A DNA stretch of 6,368 bases from BMS3B sp964501105 (GCA_964501105.1 CAZCRG010000100.1:1-6368), one strand, 5' to 3'. Positions 1 through 6,222 are shown, counted from the first letter of the stretch. A program made the numbers and translations. The notes: a model not told the origin generated them from the letters alone.

Positions 1-70
1 CCTTAAGCATCTCAGGCACAGTCTTCTTCTTTTTCCCCTGAGATTTATTATCCTTCGCCGGTGGTGCCAA
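1..70 (-). CDS. Start of third oxidoreductase-operon gene (partial, runs off left edge)
   Basis: Only the first 23 codons are present, reading MAPPAKDNKSQGKKKKTVPE and then MLK. I chose the TTG at 70-68 because an AAGGAGG ribosome-binding site (84-78) lies exactly 7 bases upstream and the frame stays open to the window edge. A TTG 5 bases nearer the ribosome-binding site opens a different frame that reads as an Arg-rich peptide without protein-like character. The visible N-terminus is Pro/Lys-rich and hydrophilic, with no signal peptide or membrane segment yet. The gene follows the catalytic and iron-sulfur genes on the same strand. In this enzyme class that slot often holds a membrane anchor (NrfD/DmsC type) or a TorD-like chaperone, but the visible residues do not tell which. 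That a gene starts here is well supported; its function is unknown. Confidence 0.6.
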   Translation of the reverse strand, partial: MAPPAKDNKSQGKKKKTVPEMLK

Positions 71-77
71 TTCAATG

Positions 78-84
78 CCTCCTT
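78..84 (-). promoter_or_regulatory. Shine-Dalgarno site of the partial third gene
   Basis: On the minus strand this reads AAGGAGG, 7 bases before the TTG at 70. It decides the non-ATG start of the edge gene. Confidence 0.65.
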
Positions 85-110
85 ATGAAAAATAAAACTT
101 AACTCAGAAT

Positions 111-149
111 CAAAAAACAAAAATTTAAAAGAAAAGGGGAGATCCCCTT
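111..149 (-). terminator. Hairpin plus T-rich tract after the iron-sulfur gene
   Basis: Reading the minus strand, AAGGGG-ATCT-CCCCTT (149-134) forms a 6-bp stem with a 4-base loop that starts inside the TAA stop codon. A T-rich run follows (135-111: TTTTCTTTT, then TTTTT and TTTTTT). It looks like a terminator or partial terminator. The next gene is on the same strand about 80 bases on with its own strong ribosome-binding site, so it may only reduce read-through and set a lower level of the third protein. A TATA-like TTTTAAATT inside the T-rich run could alternatively give the third gene its own promoter. Confidence 0.4.
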
Positions 150-924
150 ACTTCTTCACAACAGGCTTGGTTATGTGGGTTGCCCTCTCCGGAAGCTTCC
201 CTGGCTTGAGCCTTATTCTGGGTATGAAAAGGGCTCTCTCAGGGAAGGAGTAGGCTGGAGAGGTCAGTGTGTCTGTGTCTGCCTTGTCGTTGAAGAACAC
301 CTTTGTGGCCATCAGAGCATTGCGCTCCCTGAAGTAGGTCATTATATCGGCAGGATTGCCGAAGTAGAGAGCGTGGGTGGAACACTTGGTCACGCAGGCG
401 GGCATTAAGCCTTTGTCAACTCTGTGCATACAGTAGTCGCACTTTATAACCTTGCCTGTTCTTGAATCCCACTGAGGTGCACCGAAGGGACAGGCCTGCA
501 TGCAGCGCTTGCAGCCTATACAAGCTTCGCTGTCCACAAAGACTATACCGTCCTTGGCACGCTTCTGCATTGCTCCTGTGGGGCAGGCTTCTACGCAGGC
601 AGCATGACCGCACATGAAGCAGTTCATGGGGTAGTACATTGCCTTGGTGTGCCTGCCTACCTTCTTGGGGCCTATCTGGATGACTCTCATTCTCCTGGGA
701 CCCATTGGATCGTCGTGCTCCATCTTACAGGAGGTCTCGCAGGAGAAGCAGCCTATACAGCGCTTGAAGTCAACAAAGAAAGTGAGGTGGTCAGGGGGTA
801 CACCCCACCTTCTAGCACCCTGTGCTTCATAAAGGCCAATCTTCTGGTTTCTTTCCCAGCCCTGCCTGGCTGTCTCCTGGTCTGCATTGTAGAGGGGATC
901 CTTATCAGTGTAAAGCTCGACCAT
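148..924 (-). CDS. Four-cluster [4Fe-4S] electron-transfer subunit of a molybdopterin oxidoreductase (DmsB/PsrB type)
   Basis: The 258-residue product should pass electrons between the molybdenum subunit encoded just upstream and a membrane or soluble partner. Sixteen cysteines form four cluster motifs: C56-x2-C59-x2-C62-x3-C66; C102-x2-C105-x4-C110-x3-C114; C135-x2-C138-x2-C141-x3-C145; and C162-x2-C165-x11-C177-x3-C181. This is the DmsB/PsrB/NarH pattern. All positions are Cys, so four [4Fe-4S] clusters are expected, not the [3Fe-4S] seen in NarH. There is no signal peptide and no hydrophobic C-terminal anchor. The ATG at 924 is preferred over an in-frame GTG at 933, because that GTG is the end of the GGAGGTG ribosome-binding site. 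GGAGG sits 8 bases before the ATG and directly after the upstream TAA. The short spacing implies one mRNA and coupled translation. Family assignment is very secure; the redox partner is not. Confidence 0.93.
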   Translation of the reverse strand: MVELYTDKDPLYNADQETARQGWERNQKIGLYEAQGARRWGVPPDHLTFFVDFKRCIGCFSCETSCKMEHDDPMGPRRMRVIQIGPKKVGRHTKAMYYPMNCFMCGHAACVEACPTGAMQKRAKDGIVFVDSEACIGCKRCMQACPFGAPQWDSRTGKVIKCDYCMHRVDKGLMPACVTKCSTHALYFGNPADIMTYFRERNALMATKVFFNDKADTDTLTSPAYSFPERALFIPRIRLKPGKLPERATHITKPVVKK

Positions 925-930
925 CTTTTC

Positions 931-940
931 CACCTCCTTA
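931..940 (-). promoter_or_regulatory. Shine-Dalgarno site overlapping the catalytic-gene stop codon
   Basis: On the minus strand this reads TAAGGAGGTG. The TAA stop of the catalytic gene (940-938) runs directly into an almost full anti-16S match. It fixes the iron-sulfur gene start at 924 and suggests translational coupling. Confidence 0.7.
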
Positions 941-3433
941 CTTTGTCTCCCACTTTTCTCTGGGCACGCCTACATAGTAGATGCCAGAACCTTTCTGGGT
1001 AAGCCTGGTGTAGGTACCCAGAGCAACGCTCTTATCCTTCTCTGGATCGAGGTAGTCCTTGGGTGTCCTCTTAACCTTGGCCAGGAATTCCTTGGTCTTC
1101 TCAACAGCCTTGTCAGGATCGTCACCGAGGCGGTATACTCTGACAAGGTTGCACTTGTACTGAGCCTGGGTGTAGAAGGGATCCTTAACAGTATTATCCA
1201 CAAGCTCATTGATATTGCTGTATGGATAGAAAGGCTGATACTTGTCAAAGGCTTCTGGACCCCAGACTTCGCCCTCGTCGACCATCTCATTTACCCAGGC
1301 AGGTCCAACAACCTTACCGTAGTCGTTCTCCACAACTACTGTATCACCATCTCTTATGCCAAGAGCTTTGGCGGTCTCAGTGTGGATGTTGATAAACCTG
1401 TGGGGTTCAAGCTCAACCATCCAGGGCCACCAGTGACCCATTTCATGGAAGTGAGCCACAAGTCTACCTGTACTGAGGATGAGTGGATACTTCTCCCAGA
1501 GGTCAGGTCTTGCCACTGGAGCATTGTTGGGCTCAATATGTATAGGCATTGGATACCAGCCTATCTGCTCCAGAGCCCTGGAGTAGAGCTCGACCTTTCC
1601 GCTGGGTGTTGGGAAGCGCTTGTCTGTACCAGGATAGTTGACTCCTTCTTTATACATAATCCACTGGGCACCCCTAATGGTAGCCTCTGGGTCGGAGTAC
1701 ATCATGGCCTCGTCCTTTGTCTCAGCAGGCCACATGACACCGCCCTTTGGAGACTTCTCGGGGTCCATGAGCTCATCAGTAATACCTGCGACAAAGCTCT
1801 CCTGGGAGTGGAACCAGTTCTGGCACACCCTCTCGTCAATCTCTATTGTGGTGCCAGGATAGTTTGGATCCTCGGGCACAGGGTTGCCAAACTCGTCCTT
1901 CTTTGCCCACCAGCTCTTGCCGTCAGGAGCATAGTAGGCTTCGGCAAACTCAAAGCGCTTTGCAAGACCAGCCCAGAAGTCAATATCTGCCCTGCACTCC
2001 CACTGCCTCTCAATTACCTGGTTGTGCCACTGCACGTGCCTGTTGTTGCCGTGGTGCACAACACCAGCATGCTCAAAGAAGCTGGTTATTGGGAAGGCAG
2101 CATGCATCCAGCTCATGGTCTCATTGGGATGGAAGCTGAGATGTACACCAAGGTAGAGGTTCTTCATATACTCTCTGACCTTGTTGTTGTTGGGCCACTG
2201 GACAGCATGGTTACCATTCCATATGAGACCCTTAACTGGATAGGGCTTGCCAGTATAACCTGGGTCTATTGTGCAGGCGCTTGAAGTGTCACCCCAGGGT
2301 ATGATCTTATCAGCCAGCTGAGGCTCCTTGATCTTGGCAACATAATCCTTCAGGTCCTTACCGGCGCTGAGCACAGGCCTGCAGTTGTGCAGCCAGTTCC
2401 AGCCGCCACCCTTTACACCCACATTACCAGTTATGGCAACGAGAGCCTGGTAGGCAGCATTTCCATTACCTGCATTGTACTGCTGGGCGGTACCGAGACA
2501 GCCTGAGAAGTGGGTTCTCCTTGGATAGGCTATCCACTCGGCAGCCTTTCTGATATCCTCTGCAGGCACCCAGGTAATATTCTCTGCCTTCTCTGGGGTG
2601 TAATCCTTAACAAGCTCAGAATACTTCTCAAAGCCCACAGTCCACTTCTGGATGAACTCGTGGTCAATACCATCAATCTCATATATGAGCACGTGGGCCA
2701 GAGCATTGGCAAGATAAGCATCAGTTGTAGGTCTGAGCCTCAAAGCCAGGTCTGCCTTTGCCATTGTGGCATTAAACCTTGGGTCTATCACAATCATCTT
2801 GGCGCCCTGTCTCTCCTGGGCCTCTATCCACCACTTCATTGTGATAACTTCAAGGGCTGCAGCATTGGACCCAGATATGAATATTGTATCACTGTTCATG
2901 GAGTCCTGGCAGGGGTTGAATAACCTGAGGAACTCCTTTGCACCGTAAACATACTGCCCTCTTGCACCAGGGCTTTCACAGCAAAGAGGACCCTGACCAT
3001 ATATGTTTGGTGTACCATACATTGCAAGGAATCTTGATCCACCCAGCTTGTTACCGTAGCTGCTCCTTCCTGTCCTGTGGGCTGCGACTGTATGGGCACC
3101 CCACTTCTCCCTAATATATTTGAGCCTATCGGCAACAAAGTCTAAAGCTTCATCCCAGGTAACTCTCTTAAATTTACCATTTACATTGTCCTCTCTGATT
3201 ACAGGGTACTTTGCTCTAAGCGGGTTGTATGCATGCTGATAGTTGGCTGTTCCCTTGGGACACACACTTCCATAGTTCTGCGGATGCTCCTCATCTCCCC
3301 ATATATCAACAATTCTCCCGTCCTTCAGAAACACCTTCAACCCGCAACCACTTTCGCACATGTTGTCGCAGGTTGTATATCGTATTGTGTCGTAGTCCTT
3401 AACGGACTCCTGCGCTCTCTTTAATACTACCAA
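938..3433 (-). CDS. Molybdopterin (bis-MGD) oxidoreductase catalytic subunit, DMSO reductase family, no Tat leader
   Basis: This 831-residue protein is a complex iron-sulfur molybdoenzyme catalytic subunit. The N-terminus holds C22-x3-C26-x3-C30-x27-C58 for a [4Fe-4S] cluster, followed by the Pro-Lys-Gly (59-61) typical after the last Cys. The VTWDEALD segment (91-98), the TPN-x7-Cys segment (141-151) and IVIDPRF (214-220) follow. By alignment from memory with acetylene hydratase (Mo ligand Cys141), C151 of the C151-C152 pair should bind molybdenum. The C-terminal cofactor domain starts near residue 608 with TPSGKVELYS (609-618) and continues through LILSTGR (651-657). Length suits polysulfide/thiosulfate-, tetrathionate- or arsenate-reductase-like members, but the substrate cannot be deduced. 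The TTG start has GGAGGTGA 4-12 bases upstream, and an in-frame TGA at 3454-3452 blocks any longer leader, so no twin-arginine signal is possible. Odd point: the usual Ala-Asp-Val-Val-Leu-Pro segment reads MHAAFP (443-448). Confidence 0.93.
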   Translation of the reverse strand: MVVLKRAQESVKDYDTIRYTTCDNMCESGCGLKVFLKDGRIVDIWGDEEHPQNYGSVCPKGTANYQHAYNPLRAKYPVIREDNVNGKFKRVTWDEALDFVADRLKYIREKWGAHTVAAHRTGRSSYGNKLGGSRFLAMYGTPNIYGQGPLCCESPGARGQYVYGAKEFLRLFNPCQDSMNSDTIFISGSNAAALEVITMKWWIEAQERQGAKMIVIDPRFNATMAKADLALRLRPTTDAYLANALAHVLIYEIDGIDHEFIQKWTVGFEKYSELVKDYTPEKAENITWVPAEDIRKAAEWIAYPRRTHFSGCLGTAQQYNAGNGNAAYQALVAITGNVGVKGGGWNWLHNCRPVLSAGKDLKDYVAKIKEPQLADKIIPWGDTSSACTIDPGYTGKPYPVKGLIWNGNHAVQWPNNNKVREYMKNLYLGVHLSFHPNETMSWMHAAFPITSFFEHAGVVHHGNNRHVQWHNQVIERQWECRADIDFWAGLAKRFEFAEAYYAPDGKSWWAKKDEFGNPVPEDPNYPGTTIEIDERVCQNWFHSQESFVAGITDELMDPEKSPKGGVMWPAETKDEAMMYSDPEATIRGAQWIMYKEGVNYPGTDKRFPTPSGKVELYSRALEQIGWYPMPIHIEPNNAPVARPDLWEKYPLILSTGRLVAHFHEMGHWWPWMVELEPHRFINIHTETAKALGIRDGDTVVVENDYGKVVGPAWVNEMVDEGEVWGPEAFDKYQPFYPYSNINELVDNTVKDPFYTQAQYKCNLVRVYRLGDDPDKAVEKTKEFLAKVKRTPKDYLDPEKDKSVALGTYTRLTQKGSGIYYVGVPREKWETK

Positions 3434-3437
3434 TTTT

Positions 3438-3445
3438 TCACCTCC
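3438..3445 (-). promoter_or_regulatory. Shine-Dalgarno site of the catalytic subunit
   Basis: GGAGGTGA on the minus strand, with GGAGG 7 bases before the TTG at 3433. It supports the TTG start; the GTG inside this site is out of frame and meets TAG after three codons. Confidence 0.7.
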
Positions 3446-3475
3446 AACCTTTCAGTTGTTACTCTTAGGGGGTCT

Positions 3476-3489
3476 GGGCACTTATGCCC
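3476..3489 (-). promoter_or_regulatory. Small hairpin in the oxidoreductase leader
   Basis: GGGCA-TAAG-TGCCC on the minus strand is a perfect 5-bp stem with a 4-base loop. It lies about 43-56 bases before the start codon, inside the predicted untranslated leader of about 80 bases. It could be an mRNA stabiliser, a protein-binding site or chance. It is too small to be a known cofactor riboswitch. Confidence 0.3.
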
Positions 3490-3497
3490 TTTCTCAC

Positions 3498-3513
3498 TAC
3501 TAAATCTTTAGTG
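3498..3513. promoter_or_regulatory. Operator-like dyad TACT-N8-AGTG at the oxidoreductase transcription start
   Basis: TACT (3498-3501), 8 bases, then AGTG (3510-3513). The core ACTAAA-TC-TTTAGT (3499-3512) is a perfect 6-bp inverted repeat. It begins about two bases downstream of the transcription start predicted from the minus-strand TATA box, a repressor position. The same spacing and half-sites recur between the TrmB-like gene and the TusA-like gene. Binding by that regulator is inferred. Confidence 0.45.
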
Positions 3514-3536
3514 CATAGGAAATTACAAAGACATCC

Positions 3537-3551
3537 TATATATATTTTTCC
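3537..3551 (-). promoter_or_regulatory. BRE/TATA promoter of the oxidoreductase operon
   Basis: The minus strand reads GGAAAAATATATATA: a purine-rich BRE (GGAAAAA) joined to TATATATA (3544-3537). Transcription is predicted about 25 bases downstream, near 3515, which leaves a leader of about 80 bases. The TATA core is palindromic and could also serve the divergent mobA, but the bases 5' of it on the plus strand make a poor BRE. Confidence 0.6.
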
Positions 3552-3573
3552 TTTGGGATTGCATTTTTGAAAA

Positions 3574-3582
3574 AAAATACAC
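3574..3582 (+). promoter_or_regulatory. Possible mobA TATA element
   Basis: An A-rich AAAATACAC after a GAAAA stretch is centred about 22-25 bases before the ATG at 3599, which would give a leaderless mobA mRNA. The alternative is the TATATATA at 3537-3544 with a leader of about 30 bases. No good ribosome-binding site precedes mobA, which slightly favours the leaderless reading. Confidence 0.3.
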
Positions 3583-3598
3583 AACTGATGTGAAAATT

Positions 3599-4192
3599 AT
3601 GGACAGTACAGCCATAATTCTTGCCGGAGGAAAAAGCAGAAGAATGGGAAAGGATAAAAAGACACTACGTCTGAATAATAAAAGTTTTTTAAGAGTAGTG
3701 TATGAAACCATGTCATCTTTTGCAGAAGAGGTTATAATATCCTACTCTTCGCCAGAACAAAGAGTGGAAAAACTCAAAGCAATTGAAGTCTACGACGAGG
3801 TTAAAGGTATGGGACCTCTTGCAGGTTTAATAAGCTCTCTGAAGGTTGCACAATATGATACTATAGCTCTTGCCCCAGTGGATGCACCTGCAATTTTTCC
3901 TGAATTATATATATATATGATTAATAATCTTGGCAATTTTGATGCTGTGATTCCAAGAAAGGAAAGTTATATTGAACCACTAATTGCAGTATACAGAAGA
4001 AGAGAATTTTTATCTGCATGTGAGAAAACATTACTTGAGGGAGAAAGAAGCACTCAAAGTGCAGTAAAAAGGCTTAAAAGGGTTAAGTACATAGATGTTG
4101 AAGAATTCAGGCAATTTGACAAAGATTTGTTATGCTTTGAGAATGTTAACACACCCCAAGATTACTCAAGGCTTAAAAATATTCTGGGGTAG
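3599..4192 (+). CDS. mobA: Molybdenum cofactor guanylyltransferase MobA
   Basis: The 197-residue cytoplasmic enzyme joins GMP from GTP to molybdenum-molybdopterin. This gives the guanine dinucleotide cofactor that DMSO reductase family enzymes carry as a pair. The signature LAGGKSRRMGKDK (8-20) is the nucleotide-binding loop. GPLAGL (72-77), PVDAP (93-97, with metal-binding Asp95), IPRKESYIEPL (118-128) and the C-terminal FENVNTPQD (180-188) are all MobA hallmarks, and the length is normal. I prefer the ATG at 3599 to the GTG at 3590, because MobA proteins usually begin a few residues before the glycine loop. There is no clear ribosome-binding site, only a weak GTGA. The gene is markedly AT-rich (sampled 60-base lines give 23-43% G+C, against about 50% in a sampled moeA line), which hints at a separate history. 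moeA begins 4 bases after the stop. Confidence 0.95.
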   Translation: MDSTAIILAGGKSRRMGKDKKTLRLNNKSFLRVVYETMSSFAEEVIISYSSPEQRVEKLKAIEVYDEVKGMGPLAGLISSLKVAQYDTIALAPVDAPAIFPELYIYMINNLGNFDAVIPRKESYIEPLIAVYRRREFLSACEKTLLEGERSTQSAVKRLKRVKYIDVEEFRQFDKDLLCFENVNTPQDYSRLKNILG

Positions 4193-4196
4193 TTTG

Positions 4197-5450
4197 ATGG
4201 AAGTTAGAGAGAAGGGTTTCAAAAGGCTGACGCCAGTACCAGAGGCTCTTGAGAAACTCCTCAGCCTTGCAGAGCCCTTAGATAGTGAAGAAGTACCTCT
4301 CAGGGACTCACTGGGCAGAGTTCTTGCAGAGGATGTTGTTTCTGATAGGGATATACCTCCCTTCCACAGGGCAGCCATGGACGGCTATGCTGTGAAGGGT
4401 GAAGACACCTTCGGCGCTACCCAGACAAATCCAATATACTTCAGAGTTATAGGTGAAGTTTTAACAGGCCATCCCAAGGATATTGAAGTTGGCAACTTTG
4501 AGGCTGTAAAAATCACCACTGGCTCTCCCATGCCGCCTGGTGCTGATGCGGTTGTGATGATAGAGTTTGTGAATGAGCTTGGCGAAGAGATAGAGGTTAT
4601 TAAGGCAACTCCTCCTGGAAAGAATGTATCTCTAAAGGGCGAGGATGTAAAAAAAGGGCAGGTAATTATTGAGAAAGGGAGAGAGATAAATTCTCAGGAG
4701 ATAGCCATGCTCTCTGCCCTCGGCAAAGGCAGAGTTAAAGTTGTGAGAAAGCCAAGAGTTGCTGTAATTTCCACTGGCGATGAGCTTTTAGAGCCCGGTG
4801 AGGAGCTCCAGGCTGGAAAAATCTATGATGTGAATAGCTTCGCCCTGGAAGCCCTATCTAAAGAAGCAGGATGCAGTGTTGAGAGGCTGGGGATTCTTGA
4901 AGATAATTATGAGACCATCAAGGGAACTATTAAAGCCCTTGAAGGCTATGATGTTATTCTCATAAGCGGTGCCACAAGCGTAGGAAGAAAGGATGTTATC
5001 CCCAAGGTAATAAGAGAGCTGGGAGAGGTTTATATCCACGGGGTTGCCATGAGACCTGGTGAGCCTCTGGGCTTTGGTAGAATAGGAAACAGCCTTGTTT
5101 TTATGCTTCCCGGCTTTCCTGTAGCAAGTATAGTGGGCTTTGAAACCTTCGTCAGACCATATCTCCAGAAGCTTTCAGGGAGAAAGATAAAGATACCCTA
5201 CAGGAGCATTAAAGCAAGACTTAAAAGAAAAATTTTCTCTGAGCTGGGCAGAAGAGATTTTGTTAGAGTAAAGGTGAACAGTAGCAATGGTAGCTATGAG
5301 GCAGAGCCTCTTAGAAGTTCTGGCTCCGGAATCGTCTCAAGTCTTGTCAGAGCGCAGGGCTTTGTAATTGTGCCAGAGAACACAGAAGGCTTAGAGCAGG
5401 GGCAGGAAGTGGAAGTCTTTCTTTTCAGAGAGATTGATCAGACTACTTAA
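4197..5450 (+). CDS. moeA: Molybdopterin molybdenumtransferase MoeA
   Basis: The 417-residue protein inserts molybdate into adenylylated molybdopterin, the step before MobA acts. Motifs in order are: IPPFHRAAMDGYAV (53-66); VKITTGSPMPPGADAVVM (104-121); TGDELLEPGEELQAGKIYDVNS (193-214); DVILISGATSVGRKD (252-266), the molybdopterin-binding MoaB/Mog-like domain; MRPGEPLGFG (285-294); LPGFPVAS (304-311); and a C-terminal beta-barrel domain IV from about 335. Length and order match complete MoeA. The frame is open back to 4095, but the ATG at 4197 is preferred: it starts 4 bases after the mobA stop, it gives a standard N-terminus, and the upstream extension only overlaps mobA. A weak GGGGT lies 6 bases upstream, so translation is probably coupled to mobA. 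The 3' end overlaps the convergent regulator gene by 8 bases. A tungsten-handling role is possible in archaea but is not shown here. Confidence 0.95.
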   Translation: MEVREKGFKRLTPVPEALEKLLSLAEPLDSEEVPLRDSLGRVLAEDVVSDRDIPPFHRAAMDGYAVKGEDTFGATQTNPIYFRVIGEVLTGHPKDIEVGNFEAVKITTGSPMPPGADAVVMIEFVNELGEEIEVIKATPPGKNVSLKGEDVKKGQVIIEKGREINSQEIAMLSALGKGRVKVVRKPRVAVISTGDELLEPGEELQAGKIYDVNSFALEALSKEAGCSVERLGILEDNYETIKGTIKALEGYDVILISGATSVGRKDVIPKVIRELGEVYIHGVAMRPGEPLGFGRIGNSLVFMLPGFPVASIVGFETFVRPYLQKLSGRKIKIPYRSIKARLKRKIFSELGRRDFVRVKVNSSNGSYEAEPLRSSGSGIVSSLVRAQGFVIVPENTEGLEQGQEVEVFLFREIDQTT

Positions 5451-6186
5451 GGTTCTCCTGCTCAAGGTCGCTCCATATGTGCATGAAGTAGTTCACATAG
5501 AGCTTTATACACCCGGGGTTCTTGTTGTACAGTGCGCAGGTAACATTTGTCTGCTCCTCACTTGTAAGAATAAGCTCCTTTCTGTCCACAAGAATAAATC
5601 TTGAGTGGTCATGCTCAAAGTTCAGAAACTCCAGTCCAGCCTCTTCAAGAAGAGCTTCAACTCCCCTGGCCCTACCCAGAACTCTAACTCTAACTCCTCT
5701 CTCCTTGGCTTTTGCGAGGGCTCTCAATATTACTATATCCATAATGGGCTTAATCCCCAGCACTAGAATCTCCTTTTTTGCAGTGCCAAGCATCTCAATG
5801 AGCTTATCCCTCACATTTTCCTTGCCCTTCACCATCCATATAACTTCCTCAAAAGAGGACTCCCTTGTGGAAGACTCATAGATAGGAGTGAGCACATTGA
5901 TAAGCTCTTCAATTATAGTAGCCCTTAAATCAAGCTCCTTGGAGAGGATTTCCCTCGGATGTACTGCCCTGTAAAGCTTCGGTCTGCCTGGCTGGACTAC
6001 AACATATCCCTTCTTTTCAAGAGATTCCAGAATATCATACTCTCTGGAGTAGGGAATACCAGCAAGCTCTCTTATCTCTTTTACTGTGGCAATACCTCTA
6101 TTCACCAGAGCAAGGTATGTCTTTGATTCATACTCAGTTAAATTAAGTAATTTTAGATTTTCTGCAAGTCTATCTTCTATCATCAC
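5443..6186 (-). CDS. TrmB-family transcriptional regulator with PLD-like C-terminal domain
   Basis: A 247-residue archaeal regulator. Residues 10-80 form a winged helix: LLNLTEYESKTYLAL (13-27), a recognition-helix region (REYDILESLEKKG, 48-60) and a wing (VVVQPGRPKLYRAV, 62-75). A short helical linker (83-104) leads to an alpha/beta domain with EILVLGI (139-145) and the degenerate phospholipase-D-like HSRFILVD (194-201), an HxRx4D version of HxKx4D. It is much shorter than the sugar-binding Thermococcus TrmB (about 340 residues), so sugar sensing is not implied. Two cysteines (217, 226) could sense redox or metal, which is speculation. The first codon is GTG at 6186 followed directly by ATG at 6183; either may be used. 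There is no ribosome-binding site, and a TATA about 26 bases upstream implies a leaderless mRNA. It is convergent with moeA and divergent from the TusA-like gene, so it is the likely local regulator. Confidence 0.88.
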   Translation of the reverse strand: MMIEDRLAENLKLLNLTEYESKTYLALVNRGIATVKEIRELAGIPYSREYDILESLEKKGYVVVQPGRPKLYRAVHPREILSKELDLRATIIEELINVLTPIYESSTRESSFEEVIWMVKGKENVRDKLIEMLGTAKKEILVLGIKPIMDIVILRALAKAKERGVRVRVLGRARGVEALLEEAGLEFLNFEHDHSRFILVDRKELILTSEEQTNVTCALYNKNPGCIKLYVNYFMHIWSDLEQENLK

Positions 6187-6187
6187 T

Positions 6188-6202
6188 GGAAAAATTTATA
6201 TA
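6188..6202 (+). promoter_or_regulatory. BRE/TATA promoter of the TusA-like gene
   Basis: GGAAAAA (6188-6194) followed by TTTATATA (6195-6202) is a near-ideal archaeal BRE/TATA. Transcription should start near 6222-6226, leaving a leader of about 30 bases that contains the GGAGG site. It begins two bases outside the trmB GTG codon, so the two divergent promoters are interleaved. Confidence 0.65.
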
Positions 6203-6208
6203 CTCCCC

Positions 6209-6222
6209 TATATATTTTTTAC
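6209..6222 (-). promoter_or_regulatory. TATA promoter of the TrmB-like gene
   Basis: On the minus strand GTAAAAAA leads into TATATA (6214-6209). The element is centred about 26 bases before the GTG at 6186, which puts the transcription start at or next to the start codon (leaderless). It overlaps the left arm of the inverted repeat at 6215-6240. Confidence 0.55.

Noticed and set aside
925..933. GTG start at 933 for the iron-sulfur subunit
   Set aside because: The GTG is part of the GGAGGTG ribosome-binding site; the ATG at 924 has ideal spacing.
604..1002. A 132-codon plus-strand open frame across the iron-sulfur and catalytic gene junction
   Set aside because: It is antisense to two real genes and spans their junction; the translation has no family features.
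1382..2284. A 300-codon open frame on the plus strand inside the oxidoreductase gene
   Set aside because: It lies wholly antisense to a securely identified catalytic subunit, has no ribosome-binding site, and its translation shows no recognisable domain. It is a shadow of biased codon use.
938..3433. Selenocysteine at the molybdenum site
   Set aside because: There is no in-frame TGA within the gene. The ligand position is encoded by ordinary Cys codons.
3434..3598. Molybdenum cofactor riboswitch upstream of the oxidoreductase or mobA
   Set aside because: The leader is about 80 bases at most and contains only one 5-bp hairpin. Known Moco riboswitches are larger, multi-helical and bacterial.
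3523..3711. A 62-codon minus-strand frame over the mobA start and divergent promoter
   Set aside because: It covers the TATA boxes and the conserved start of mobA, and its low-complexity hydrophobic translation comes from AT-rich DNA.
4095..4196. A 34-codon N-terminal extension of moeA
   Set aside because: It overlaps mobA in another frame and its residues do not look like MoeA. The ATG at 4197 gives the normal N-terminus and operon spacing.
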